Assembly (NCBI GenBank): GCA_934565775.1
Contig: CAKTIN010000006.1
Coordinates: 1-42,954 of the forward strand
DNA from: an uncultured Oscillospiraceae bacterium
GTDB taxonomy: Bacteria; Bacillota; Clostridia; Oscillospirales; Oscillospiraceae
Length of the DNA stretch: 42,954 nt
Reading direction: 5' to 3'
Both the position numbers and the translations under genes were made by a program. Positions 17,701 to 25,618 of the stretch are shown here, piece after piece. How positions within the stretch are numbered: position 1 is the first letter of the stretch; every line of letters starts with the position of its first letter. The notes under the pieces were generated by a model. The model was not told the DNA's origin. It searched no databases and saw only the letters and a list, made by a program, of their open reading frames with translations.

Positions 17701-20700
17701 TCAAGGAAGATGTCCCCGGAAAGGGCGACTCGATCGATAAGACCCTGGAGGGCAGCGGCTTTACCTACATCCGGTATTACAATGATATGTGGGCGTGGTC
17801 CAATACCCCGGAGAAGGCGGACAGCTGGACACAGATCAAGACTGACGCAGCATCCGAGGACCAGATCGTTGCTTACTATCTGCAGGTGACCCCCGTCACG
17901 AAGGAAATCACGACCCAGGTCGCCGACTGGGGCTATACCCAGGACGATGGGAACTTCAACGGAACGAACGATCTGACCGGCGGCTATGTGCTGCTGGACT
18001 ATGCGGTACGGTATCCCGATCTGCACCGCAACCCCAACAACTTTACCCGCGACCTGACGATCTCCTACCATACGCTGGTCAACGATGCCCAGGTGAAGGC
18101 GGACGGAAGCGAGGGTAACCTGAACCGTACGCGGCGTATCGGCGTTTCCCGCGCCGTGAACTCCTCGGAGTACGAGGTGTATCTGGTAACGGTGACGCCC
18201 AGCAATGACGATCCCAGCGTGAAGCTGACGGATGCGAACGGAACTGCTGCTGCGATGCCGAATGACGTAATGAAGAATTCCGACCAACTCTACAACGGGA
18301 CGGAATATGTCGCCTGGGCGCTGACGGAGCAGGATTACATAGACAGCGGCCTGCCGAAGGTAAAGGGAATCGGAAGCGCGAGCACAAAGGATAAGACCTA
18401 CGCGGAAACCCTGGGAATCGCGAATTACCATGTCGGCGGCGACTGTACGGTGGACGAGGTCTGGATCGTGCGGAACCAGGCTATGCGGATCACCTACTAC
18501 ATCCGCGATAAGCACGTGGAGGAAGCGCCCCTTCAGGTCTATTACTACGATATCACCGACGGCGCTGCGGATAAGCCCTTCTTTGAGTTCGGTATTTATA
18601 CCGCCGAGCCCGAGGAGTTTACCGGCCGCGTGGACGACGGTAAGGACCCCATTTTCCAGACGACTAACAAGTATGGTGTGCTGCAGGAGGTCCATAAGGA
18701 TCTGAGCAGGACCGGCTGCCCGCCCTATTACCGGACGGCCAACTATCAGTATGTAGAGTGCAAGATCTCCACCGACGGCAAGACCCTGGACCTCTTCTAT
18801 AGAAGACAGGCGGGCGAAGTGTATGTTGTGGACTTCGGCCTTCCGCTGGAGGTTACCATGAAGAAGATCCTGGAGGGTGCGCAGAGCCTCAGTACGATCG
18901 ATGGCATTGCGAGCATCCAGATCAACGGTGCGAACCTGAAATACGGCGTGCTGTCTACGGACTTTGCCCAGGCAAAGGAAGTCAAGCTGTCGGACGTGGT
19001 CTTTACCTATCGCCCCACCAAGGTCATGAGCGGCACCGAGACCATTGGCATCACGGTGAACTTCACGGAAGAAGGGGCGGATCCTCTGGTTTCCACCATT
19101 ACCCTTCTCCCCGCGACGACCGTGTACTATGAGCAGGGCTTTGCCTCCTATACGGGCAACTGGGACGACGGGAAGGCCTTCACGGGCGGCGAGAGCAAGC
19201 AGCAGGCGGCCCTGGCTGGCGACACCCAGAAGGCGGAGAATCCCGCCTGGAATTACGGCTACGATGGAGCGTATGAAGCCCAGCGGGATGCGCTGAATTC
19301 CTATGCCGGGACGAACACCATCGGTGCGGCTGCGACCTTTGCCTTTACCGGTACCGGCGTGGACATTTACGCCGATTGCACCAACAACAGCGGCAGCGTC
19401 ATGATGATGCTGACGAAGGACGGCAAGATGGAGCGCCTGATCATCGTCGATACCCGGAACAAGGGCGGCGAAACCGGCGCGACGGATTTTGAGACCGGCC
19501 TGACCGAGACCTATAACATCCCCATCATCAGCCTGCGGAACCTGGAGTACGGCACCCATGAGGTGAAGCTGATCCACTGCGAGAGCTTTGGCGAGGATTC
19601 CAAGGTCGAGACCCGGGCGGACGGCTTCCGCTTTGACGGCTTCCGGGTGTACAATCCCATGGGCAGCGATTCCTTCGCCCAGGCACAGTACGCCCTGGAT
19701 ATGGAGGCGAACCCCTCCTACACCGAGCTGCGGGACGCTGAAATTCTGGCGCTGAATCTGAGCAAGGACCTGCTGGACGGCAGCGACTATGCAGAGGACC
19801 TGGCGAAGGACATTATGTCTCAGGTCAACGCGAAGTACCCCGAGGGGATCAGCGTGAGCGCGGTTGTGACACGCCAGAATGATGGCAGCGACGTGATTTC
19901 GGCGGACCTCCTGGACAACGGCCCGAAGAACGAGATCTACCTGCGCCAGAATGAGAGCATTACCATTGTGGACCGGAACAAGAATAGCCGCGCCCAGCTG
20001 GGTATGAAGGCGCTGAGCGGCGCCGTAACTTATCAGATGAACGGCAGCGAGGCTAAGACCCTTGCGGCAAATGTGGATCTGTTCTACCCCATGACCTGGA
20101 CCCCGATCGACAGCGGCAGCACGGCTACCGTTGCAAACGCCGGGCAGGCCCCCATGGCGGTGACGATTCTGAAGCAGTTCAGCGCCGACGCCACGGCGAA
20201 GGTCACCGAGGAGCTGGTGGCGCAGCTGCTGATGCAGATGGGCGTTCCCTCCGCGCACGAGAGCGATGCCTGGGAGAATCCCTTCACCGACGTGCATGAA
20301 GGCGCTTGGTTCTACGGCGCCGTGAAGTATGTCTATGAAAACGGCCTGTTCAAGGGCACGACGCCTACGACCTTCGAGCCCGGCTCCAACATGACCCGGG
20401 GAATGCTGGCTGTGGTGCTGTACCGCCTGGCCGGTGAGCCGGAGACCGATGCGGCCAACCCCTTCACCGATGTGAAGGATGACGCCTACTTTGCCAAGGC
20501 TGTGGCCTGGGCGGCGGAGCAGGGGATTGTCCTGGGCCGCGGCGATGGAACCTTCGCCCCCGGTGAGGACGTCACGCGCCAGGATATGGTGGTGATGCTG
20601 TACCGGTACGCAGTCTCCGTGGACAAGACCGGCGCAGCCGGAGCGGAGACGCTGGACTTCACCGATGCGGACGAGGTGCTGGCCTATGCCAAGCAGGCAG

Positions 20701-20834
20701 TGGCCTGGGCCGTGGCCAACGGCATTCTCAAGGGCTATGACCTGGGCGGCGCATTTGCGCTGCTGCCCGGCAAGACCATTAACCGCGCGGAGGTTGCCGC
20801 GATCATGGAGCGCGTTGCGCCCATTCTGAAGTAA
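14778..20834 (+). CDS. Secreted, SLH-anchored GH20 beta-hexosaminidase-like protein
   Basis: 2018 residues from a TTG at 14778 that has a GGGGAGGA site; an ATG 36 bases upstream is in frame but lies before that site. Signal peptide (KRMKKSLSLLLVLCML to about VWA). GH20 domain residues about 35-415 with the catalytic Asp-Glu pair D229-E230 in NICSDEFCYD; GH20 enzymes cleave terminal GlcNAc/GalNAc or lacto-N-biose from glycans by substrate-assisted catalysis. Two similar beta-rich modules follow (about 421-632 and 689-901), split by a Pro/Thr/Glu linker (632-684) with 21-bp DNA repeats. A carbohydrate-binding-like module lies at about 1446-1628, and three SLH domains begin near 1833, 1892 and 1956. 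Likely a surface glycan (mucin-type) hydrolase; substrate is inference. Confidence 0.9.
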   Translation: MKRMKKSLSLLLVLCMLLSMLPTGVWAAQGTAAETNAASADSSYRIVQVDAGRKYWSVEVLKQLIDEMAKNHYNQLGLYFSDNQGFRFALNNMTFTVDGKNYDLSKALGNGIMQTGDRAPVKTEDPNQAHFRPSHEDKWLDETEMKEIISYARKKGIEIVPSFDMPGHMGAILNAPDFEAFKYAGYGTTTNSSFDVTNATAQKVMLAILERYVQFFAANGCRYFNICSDEFCYDIGHSTADSISNPTLCRAIVSFMDEAAKVIVKAKMTPRAFSDYLYADSGYNYSEAYKKYEILFWDKSTNLAECQSRGNKLINVDESCYYALNTAYYTSPDVSVKSFRPDYVATKGSGFALPNPAGAMLCIWCDGGYLDSEPAEGDAGASVLNQVMNFKSNGQTAATNLLAAFAEKVNAYYNVDTSAVVYDLYVGDSVSLHVTGDFSNAEGALALLAGVGDTSAVSVKVENFKAGDPGGKLTQVEAPTAGSEVVVTDGTNFLVVNADSSFENTTDASLATRFTIEKEGNNFYLKYNGSKLTGGAEWNDGDKFFKLALGASSTPWLYKNGTLKEAWNTNRYITFDNEWKLSLSAPTTPVVVKASSAAVPASADLVLTGVKVGTAIYTLDGVTYTINVTEKGTEPPVTEPTEAPTDPTENPTDPTENPTDPTEKPTEPPVTEPSETEPMPTYPEEDNGIVYVNIPVGGSRSYDLIGKDYTNDYESTLDTTKAGLELKYHDYVAPGAPTLLNELSAGQGIIIESNGYYLVQDGDTFGATTDVTKATVWKVKDNQGFEIYTDANHFLDLDWNNSLVYRNGNYSEKKWVFDEEGLHILKRAWETNSYYLTFADGAWSVTNTKPSSLTAIYAEGDPAKPAGTLVTFSGVSVGYAGEVKIGGTTYHVTVVPESLKDAPALTAYYFITNNKAYGAVSGEHVIQLDATSAYGEQGVPFNRLVEKTAAWALSENPLAFWKGVCLPYGKWQTAIKEDVPGKGDSIDKTLEGSGFTYIRYYNDMWAWSNTPEKADSWTQIKTDAASEDQIVAYYLQVTPVTKEITTQVADWGYTQDDGNFNGTNDLTGGYVLLDYAVRYPDLHRNPNNFTRDLTISYHTLVNDAQVKADGSEGNLNRTRRIGVSRAVNSSEYEVYLVTVTPSNDDPSVKLTDANGTAAAMPNDVMKNSDQLYNGTEYVAWALTEQDYIDSGLPKVKGIGSASTKDKTYAETLGIANYHVGGDCTVDEVWIVRNQAMRITYYIRDKHVEEAPLQVYYYDITDGAADKPFFEFGIYTAEPEEFTGRVDDGKDPIFQTTNKYGVLQEVHKDLSRTGCPPYYRTANYQYVECKISTDGKTLDLFYRRQAGEVYVVDFGLPLEVTMKKILEGAQSLSTIDGIASIQINGANLKYGVLSTDFAQAKEVKLSDVVFTYRPTKVMSGTETIGITVNFTEEGADPLVSTITLLPATTVYYEQGFASYTGNWDDGKAFTGGESKQQAALAGDTQKAENPAWNYGYDGAYEAQRDALNSYAGTNTIGAAATFAFTGTGVDIYADCTNNSGSVMMMLTKDGKMERLIIVDTRNKGGETGATDFETGLTETYNIPIISLRNLEYGTHEVKLIHCESFGEDSKVETRADGFRFDGFRVYNPMGSDSFAQAQYALDMEANPSYTELRDAEILALNLSKDLLDGSDYAEDLAKDIMSQVNAKYPEGISVSAVVTRQNDGSDVISADLLDNGPKNEIYLRQNESITIVDRNKNSRAQLGMKALSGAVTYQMNGSEAKTLAANVDLFYPMTWTPIDSGSTATVANAGQAPMAVTILKQFSADATAKVTEELVAQLLMQMGVPSAHESDAWENPFTDVHEGAWFYGAVKYVYENGLFKGTTPTTFEPGSNMTRGMLAVVLYRLAGEPETDAANPFTDVKDDAYFAKAVAWAAEQGIVLGRGDGTFAPGEDVTRQDMVVMLYRYAVSVDKTGAAGAETLDFTDADEVLAYAKQAVAWAVANGILKGYDLGGAFALLPGKTINRAEVAAIMERVAPILK
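16710..16772 (+). repeat. Three 21-bp tandem repeats in the Pro/Thr/Glu linker
   Basis: Units at 16710-16730, 16731-16751 and 16752-16772; the first two are identical and the third differs at two bases. Each encodes a seven-residue TDPTENP-type unit. Such linkers are flexible, extracellular and prone to length change between strains. Confidence 0.92.
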
Positions 20835-20849
20835 ATTCAATCCCATGGG

Positions 20850-20880
20850 GCCCGCACCGGCTTGCCGGTGCGGGCTCTGA
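20850..20880 (+). terminator. Terminator-like hairpin after the GH20 gene
   Basis: Perfect 12-bp GC-rich stem (20850-20861 with 20864-20875) closed by TT. The following TCTGAATTT is only weakly T-rich, so termination efficiency is uncertain. Confidence 0.65.
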
Positions 20881-20995
20881 ATTTCGGCGGTGTCAGCGCC
20901 GAATTTGGAGAAAAGCGAGTCTGCGGGCTGTAGAGAAGCCGGAATTCTTGCCGTTCGGCTGCTTGCCTGTTCCAATTATATTTCTAAAAAATTTC
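20881..20995. other. Start of the 657-base gap after the GH20 gene
   Basis: The gap 20835-21491 has no convincing protein gene. After the terminator-like stem there is another small inverted repeat (about 20884-20907). The rest of the gap carries the candidate small RNA (21031-21111), an unassigned stretch, and the arcC promoter. Confidence 0.5.
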
Positions 20996-21024
20996 TTGAC
21001 ATTTCTGCTTTTTGCGTATATACT
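20996..21024 (+). promoter_or_regulatory. Near-consensus sigma-A promoter of candidate small RNA
   Basis: TTGACA (20996-21001), exact 17-bp spacer and TATACT (21019-21024). The predicted first base is about 21031, directly before a long closing stem. Confidence 0.88.
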
Positions 21025-21030
21025 ATCAAT

Positions 21031-21111
21031 AGGTGCAGCGCTTGTGGCGTCGGCAAGAGAGCCGGAAACGGTCACTCCCCGGGGCAATTCTCGCGCTGCA
21101 CCGTCCTTTTT
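21031..21111 (+). ncRNA. Candidate small structured RNA
   Basis: Starting one base after the predicted transcription start, the 10-base arm at 21032-21041 pairs perfectly with 21093-21102, and GTCCTTTTT follows (21103-21111), so the transcript is closed by its own terminator stem at about 80 nt. Inside are two small GC hairpins (CGGC/GCCG and CCG-GAAA-CGG with a GNRA-type loop) and a CCCCGGGG run. I compared it from memory with 6S, SRP, tmRNA and common riboswitches and found no match. No ORF with a ribosome site lies inside. Confidence 0.6.
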
Positions 21112-21424
21112 CGCAAAAAAGCAAAATTCTGTGCCGGCCGAAAGCACAATTTGGCGCCATAGTCGTGGTGTTCCTTGCGGTTTGCGACTGCGCTCCGATT
21201 GGGACCCCATGTTCTCCCGTTTCCTTCTAGATTGCCCTATGCCTGTCCGCACCGCACCGGCGCTGCGGGCATTTTTATGCCCATTTTCGCCGGAACGCCT
21301 GCCTTTGTGCAATCCGTGCCGTTGAACTTTGCTTACAGGCGAGAGGGCGGCCGGAAAGCAGTGGGCGGACGCTGCTTTTCCTAAGGCGGCGAAGCCGCTC
21401 CGGGGGGCGAGGGGAAGATAGGAC
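21112..21424. other. Unassigned stretch between the candidate small RNA and the arcC promoter
   Basis: No supported gene. A GC stem near 21253-21267 is followed by GCATTTTTATGC and could be a second terminator, which would make a longer (about 250 nt) RNA possible. Nothing else clear was seen. Confidence 0.4.
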
Positions 21425-21452
21425 TTGCAATTATCTCAATTTTTGCTAAAAT
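21425..21452 (+). promoter_or_regulatory. Probable promoter of carbamate kinase gene
   Basis: TTGCAA (21425-21430), 16-bp spacer and TAAAAT (21447-21452), 39 bases before the arcC ATG. Confidence 0.7.
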
Positions 21453-21491
21453 GAGTACAGAACTTTTGCACGTGAGAAAGGATGAGGCGGC

Positions 21492-22427
21492 ATGGCGGAA
21501 CGAATCGTAGTGGCGCTGGGCGGGAACGCCTTGGGCAATACCCTTGCAGAGCAGCGCCTTGCAGTGGGGCATACGGCGGCGGTGCTGGCAGAGCTGGCCG
21601 GGGCAGGCTATGAGTTGGCCGTGGTCCATGGGAATGGCCCGCAGGTGGGGCTGATCCAGTCCGGGATGGAGGCGCTGGAGCGCTCCGGCGGGGCGGAGGC
21701 CTGCCCGCTGCACGTCTGTGTGGCTATGAGCCAGGGCTATATCGGCTTCGATCTGGAGCGCGCCCTGCGGGCGGCGCTGGGGGCAAGGGGATTGCCGGAC
21801 CGGGTGGCTACGGTGCTGACCCAGGTGGCGGTGGATCCTGCGGACCCGGCGTTTCAGACACCCTCGAAGCCCATCGGCTCGTTCATGACCCGGGAGGCGG
21901 CGGAAAAAGCCGCCCGGGAGCAGGGCTTTGCCGTCCGGGAGGATGCCGGGCGGGGCTGGCGGCGGGTGGTCGCTTCGCCCAGGCCCCAAAAGATCGTAGA
22001 ATTGGAGCAGATCGCCGGGCTTCTGACGTCCGGGACGATCCCCATTGCCTGCGGCGGCGGTGGAATCCCGGTAGCCGCAGACCCGGCGGGGGCCTGGCAG
22101 GGGGTGGACGCGGTAATCGATAAGGATTTGGCGGCGTCCCTCCTGGCCCGGGAGCTGGGGGCGAAGAAGCTGGTCATCCTCACTGCGGTGGAAAAGGTGG
22201 CCATCGGCTACCGGACCCCCGGGGAGACCTGGCTGGATACCATGACCGCCCGGGAGGCGGAGGCATATCTCCGGGCAGGGGAGTTTGCTCCGGGCTCCAT
22301 GGCCCCGAAGGTGGCTGCGGCGGTGGAGTTTGTGCGCTCCGGGCCGGGGCGGGAGGCGCTGATCACCCTGCTGGACCGGGCGGAGGAGGGCATTTCCGGC
22401 CGTACCGGTACACGAATTCTTCCCTGA
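21492..22427 (+). CDS. arcC: Carbamate kinase
   Basis: 311 residues, the usual length. Transfers phosphate between carbamoyl phosphate and ADP, yielding ATP in arginine/agmatine or purine-derived carbamoyl catabolism. Family signatures: VVALGGNALG at the N-terminus, VVHGNGPQVG near 45, the SKPIGSFM segment, and IACGGGGIPV, all of the amino-acid-kinase fold. ATG at 21492 has a GAAAGGATGAGG site. No arginine deiminase or ornithine carbamoyltransferase gene is nearby, so the source of carbamoyl phosphate is not shown by context. The next gene starts 11 bases after the stop and may be co-transcribed although it is functionally unrelated. Confidence 0.95.
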   Translation: MAERIVVALGGNALGNTLAEQRLAVGHTAAVLAELAGAGYELAVVHGNGPQVGLIQSGMEALERSGGAEACPLHVCVAMSQGYIGFDLERALRAALGARGLPDRVATVLTQVAVDPADPAFQTPSKPIGSFMTREAAEKAAREQGFAVREDAGRGWRRVVASPRPQKIVELEQIAGLLTSGTIPIACGGGGIPVAADPAGAWQGVDAVIDKDLAASLLARELGAKKLVILTAVEKVAIGYRTPGETWLDTMTAREAEAYLRAGEFAPGSMAPKVAAAVEFVRSGPGREALITLLDRAEEGISGRTGTRILP

Positions 22428-22438
22428 GGAGGCGCACC

Positions 22439-24163
22439 ATGAAAAACTCCGCAAAGCGGCAGCCCCGGGCGACGCCCTGGCAGCTGTTTGGTATGGCAGT
22501 GCAGAGCCTGGCCGCCGGGTGGCTGCTGGTGAATTTGCTGATGGGCGGACCCTGGCATTTGAAGGATGTGGGCTTCAGCGCTTCGGTCTCCCTTCTGGGG
22601 TATCTGGTGCTGCTTCTGGTGAGCGCGGCGCTGCTGTTTGCCCTGGGGCTGTCGCAGGGGCGCTATCTGCGCTGGGCCTTGGAGGGCCTCTGCTATCTCT
22701 CCGCCTGCGTTTGGGCGGGGGCTGGTGAGGATACCTGGTTGACTTTGGGGCTGGGGGGGCTGACCCTGGGCGGCTGCCTGCTTCTGCGGGACCGCATTCC
22801 GGCCTGGGAGCCGAAGAAAAATACGGTGAAGCTTCTCTACGGCCTTTGCGCCGTGGCTTTGTTCGGCTTTATCGCCACGGTTACGGTTTGCCGCTACCTG
22901 AGCTTCAGCGCACCGGGCTTTGATTTCGGCATTTTTACGCAGATGTTTGAGAGTATGCGCAAGCATGGGACCATGGTCACGACCTACGAGCGCAGCAAGC
23001 TCATGACCCATCTGCACGTCCATTTTTCCCCGGTGTATTATTTGATGCTGCCCCTGTACTGCCTGTTCCCCAGCCCGGTGACGCTCCAGGTGGAGCAGGC
23101 CCTGGTGGTGGCGCTGGCCCTCCTGCCTCTGTATGGCCTGTGCAAGGTCAAGGGCCTTTCCCGGGGTGCCAGCGTTTGCCTGGCTGCTGCATTTCTGCTG
23201 TTTCCGGCGCTGTCCGGCTCGACCTTTTACGACCTGCATGAGAACTGCTTCCTGGCTTTAGCCCTGCTGTTGACCGTATACGGTGCCGAGACCCAAAAGG
23301 AAGGATGGTTTTGGCTGGGAGCGGCGCTGACCCTGTGCATTAAGGAGGATGCGGGGATCTACCTGGCCTTTGTGGCTCTGTATTACCTCCTGTCCCGGCA
23401 GCGGGTGAAGCAGAGCGCGGCGCTGCTGGCGGCTGCGGTCGCGGTGTTTGCGCTGACGACGGGCTATGTGACCGCCCATGGGGACGGCGTGATCAGCTCC
23501 CGCTTTTCCAATCTGGTCCCCAACGCCCAGGACGGAATGCTGGCGGTGGTGCGCACGGCCATTACCCATCCCGGCTATCTGGTGGCCCAGTGCTTCACCG
23601 AGGCGAAGGTGCAGTATCTGCTCTTTATGCTCCTGCCTCTGGCGCCGGTGCTGGTCAACTGCAAGAATCCCGCGCGGTTCCTGCTTCTGGGGCCCATGCT
23701 CCTGTTGAACGTGCTGCCCAATTATCAATATCAGTACAACATCGGCTTTCAGTACCACTTCGGAAGCACGGCGCTGCTGTTCGTTTTTGCGATCTTGACC
23801 CTCAGCCAGATGGAGCTCCGGCGGCAGCGGGCCAGCGCCCTGGCGGCGGCAGCGGTCTGCGGCGTGCTGTTCTGCGGGGCCAATGTGCAGAAGCTGGGGT
23901 ATCTGGAGCGGTATCTCAGCAATCAGGAGACCTATACGCAAATGCAGGAGGCCCTGGACACCATTCCGGAGGAGGCTTCGGTCTCTGCGTCTTGGTCCCT
24001 GGTGGCCCACTTGAGCGGGCACGAGGAGCTGTATTCGGATCAGGGCGGCTTCCAGACGGACTACCTGGCTCTGGATAAACGGATGGAAAGCAAGCATTCC
24101 ACGGAGGGGTATACCCTGGTTTTGGAGACGGACCGGGTGCTGATCTATCAAAAGGAGAATTGA
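22439..24163 (+). CDS. DUF2079 polytopic membrane protein
   Basis: 574 residues with about ten or more hydrophobic segments. Conserved DUF2079 landmarks are present: PGFDFGIFTQMFES near 160, HLHVHFSPVYYLMLPLY, GSTFYDLHENCF and CIKEDAGIYLA. The loop acidic residues and membrane layout resemble GT-C glycosyltransferases, so transfer of a sugar from a lipid carrier to a surface polymer is plausible but unproven. The C-terminal 80 or so residues are soluble. ATG at 22439 follows TGAGGAGG, which overlaps the arcC stop. Only three bases separate it from the DUF4317 gene. Confidence 0.88.
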   Translation: MKNSAKRQPRATPWQLFGMAVQSLAAGWLLVNLLMGGPWHLKDVGFSASVSLLGYLVLLLVSAALLFALGLSQGRYLRWALEGLCYLSACVWAGAGEDTWLTLGLGGLTLGGCLLLRDRIPAWEPKKNTVKLLYGLCAVALFGFIATVTVCRYLSFSAPGFDFGIFTQMFESMRKHGTMVTTYERSKLMTHLHVHFSPVYYLMLPLYCLFPSPVTLQVEQALVVALALLPLYGLCKVKGLSRGASVCLAAAFLLFPALSGSTFYDLHENCFLALALLLTVYGAETQKEGWFWLGAALTLCIKEDAGIYLAFVALYYLLSRQRVKQSAALLAAAVAVFALTTGYVTAHGDGVISSRFSNLVPNAQDGMLAVVRTAITHPGYLVAQCFTEAKVQYLLFMLLPLAPVLVNCKNPARFLLLGPMLLLNVLPNYQYQYNIGFQYHFGSTALLFVFAILTLSQMELRRQRASALAAAAVCGVLFCGANVQKLGYLERYLSNQETYTQMQEALDTIPEEASVSASWSLVAHLSGHEELYSDQGGFQTDYLALDKRMESKHSTEGYTLVLETDRVLIYQKEN

Positions 24164-24166
24164 ACC

Positions 24167-25321
24167 ATGAACGACAAGGAATTTGCAGAGCTGCGCCGGC
24201 GCTTTAAGCCTGAAAAAAGCGCGATCACGGAGCTGTTCGGCTGTTATGTAAATGAAAAGGGAGAGATCCTCTCTCAGTTCCGCCAGGGCCTGGGAACCAT
24301 GCTGGAGGCGGACTGCCAAGCGCTGCTGACCCTTCTCAAGAAAACCCTCTCCGGCGGGGCGGGGAAGAATCTGGTGGATGTGCCCTTCTCCACCCGGCAG
24401 GTGATGGAGGGGGAGGAGCACAAGCTGCTGATGACCCTAAAGAACTCCGGCCTGAAGGATGAGGCGGCGGTTCGTGCCCTGTATGAGAAGATAGCCGGGG
24501 CGGTGCATATGGAGGGAAATTACATGATCCTTCTGGCGGCGGACCGCTATGACGTGCCCGCCTATGGCCGGGACGGCGCCCGGCAGGAGGATGGACAGGC
24601 GGTCTATTCCTATTTTCTGTGCAGTGTGTGCCCCATCAAACTGACGAAGCCCGCTCTGCGGTTCGACAGCCCCGAGGGACGGTTTTGCAGCACGTCGGCG
24701 GACCTGGTTGTGGGGGCGCCGGAGGTAGGCTTCCTGTTCCCCGCCTTTGACGGCCGGGGGACGAACCTGTATGCCGCCGAGCTGTACACCCGGAACGCGG
24801 CCAAGGACCAGGCGGAATTTGTGGAGGCTCTGTTCCGGACCGAGGCCCCCATGGCGGCGGAGACCCAGAAGGAGACCTTCCGCACGCTGCTGGGGGAGAC
24901 CGTGGGGGAGGATTGCAGCATTGAGGTGGTCAAGGGGGTCCATACCCAGCTGTGCTCCCTGATCGAGGAGCATAAGGCCAGCCGGGAGCCGGAAACCCTG
25001 ACGGTGAGCAAGGCCACGGTCCAGGGAATGCTGGCCACCTGCGGCGTGCCGGAGGCACGTATGGAGGCGTTTTCCGCAGAATTTGATAAGGAATTTGGGG
25101 AAAATGCCGAGGTCTGCCCGAAAAATCTGGTGGATCAGAAGAAATTCCACCTGGAGACCCCGGATGTATCCATTCAGGTCAGCCCGGAGCGCAGCGACCT
25201 GGTAGAGACGCGCATTCTCGGCGGCGTGAAGTACATTCTCATCCGGGCGGAGGAGGGTGTGAGCCTCAACGGGGTGAACATCGCCTTTGACGACGGAAAA
25301 CGCAACGGTCTGGCGAACTGA
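24167..25321 (+). CDS. DUF4317 family cytoplasmic protein
   Basis: 384 residues. I recognise it as DUF4317 by the N-terminus KEFAELRRRFKPEKSAIT followed by the FGCYVNEKGEILS segment and the later YFLCSVCPIKLTKPAL, a family widespread in Clostridia without a known function. No signal peptide or membrane segment. Soluble, acidic, mixed alpha/beta. ATG at 24167 follows AAAAGGAGAATTGAACC. Closed by a good terminator at 25329-25367. Confidence 0.88.
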   Translation: MNDKEFAELRRRFKPEKSAITELFGCYVNEKGEILSQFRQGLGTMLEADCQALLTLLKKTLSGGAGKNLVDVPFSTRQVMEGEEHKLLMTLKNSGLKDEAAVRALYEKIAGAVHMEGNYMILLAADRYDVPAYGRDGARQEDGQAVYSYFLCSVCPIKLTKPALRFDSPEGRFCSTSADLVVGAPEVGFLFPAFDGRGTNLYAAELYTRNAAKDQAEFVEALFRTEAPMAAETQKETFRTLLGETVGEDCSIEVVKGVHTQLCSLIEEHKASREPETLTVSKATVQGMLATCGVPEARMEAFSAEFDKEFGENAEVCPKNLVDQKKFHLETPDVSIQVSPERSDLVETRILGGVKYILIRAEEGVSLNGVNIAFDDGKRNGLAN

Positions 25322-25328
25322 ATTTTGT

Positions 25329-25367
25329 GCACCCGGTGTGGAGCGGATCCATGCCGGGTGCTTTTTT
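25329..25367 (+). terminator. Intrinsic terminator after DUF4317 gene
   Basis: 8-bp stem (25329-25336 with 25354-25361) with a 17-base loop that can itself form a short stem, followed by six T at 25362-25367. Confidence 0.88.
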
Positions 25368-25479
25368 GCAAAAAGGTGGACATGCAAGAAGAATATACGG
25401 TATATAAATTTCAAATATTCATGAAGAGCGGACAAGTTTTGAAATAAGGAAATAAGCGAAAAAGATAAAAAGAAGAATC

Positions 25480-25508
25480 TTGACATTACAGAATTGCCAT
25501 GGTATAAT
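25480..25508 (+). promoter_or_regulatory. Consensus sigma-A promoter for the small Cys-pair protein
   Basis: TTGACA (25480-25485), 17-bp spacer and TATAAT (25503-25508), both boxes perfect. Followed by a leader of about 105 bases. Confidence 0.92.
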
Positions 25509-25542
25509 AAATCCACATAAGAGGCGCGCAGAATCTTATGGG

Positions 25543-25568
25543 CCCCGGCGGGTGCGCACCCCTCGGGG
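25543..25568 (+). promoter_or_regulatory. GC-rich hairpin in the 5' leader
   Basis: Nested inverted repeat: outer CCCCG/CGGGG (25543-25547 with 25564-25568) and inner palindrome GGGTGCGCACCC (25550-25561). The inner arm shares the GGGTGCG motif with the hairpins ahead of both binding lipoproteins (26040, 27759). Not followed by a T tract. Confidence 0.55.
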
Positions 25569-25618
25569 CAAAGGAAGTGCAGGATTCCACAAACCGACTT
25601 TGAAAGGAGCACCAATTC

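Noticed and set aside
16434..20975. A 1513-codon open frame on the minus strand opposite the GH20 gene
   Set aside because: It is the antisense shadow of a GC-rich, strongly biased coding strand. It has no ribosome site, no recognisable domain and lies wholly over a gene with GH20 and SLH motifs.
21031..21111. 6S RNA, SRP RNA, tmRNA or tRNA at this position
   Set aside because: Too short for 6S and tmRNA, no SRP apical sequence (GGAAGCAGCC-type), no T-arm; none of the signature strings are present.
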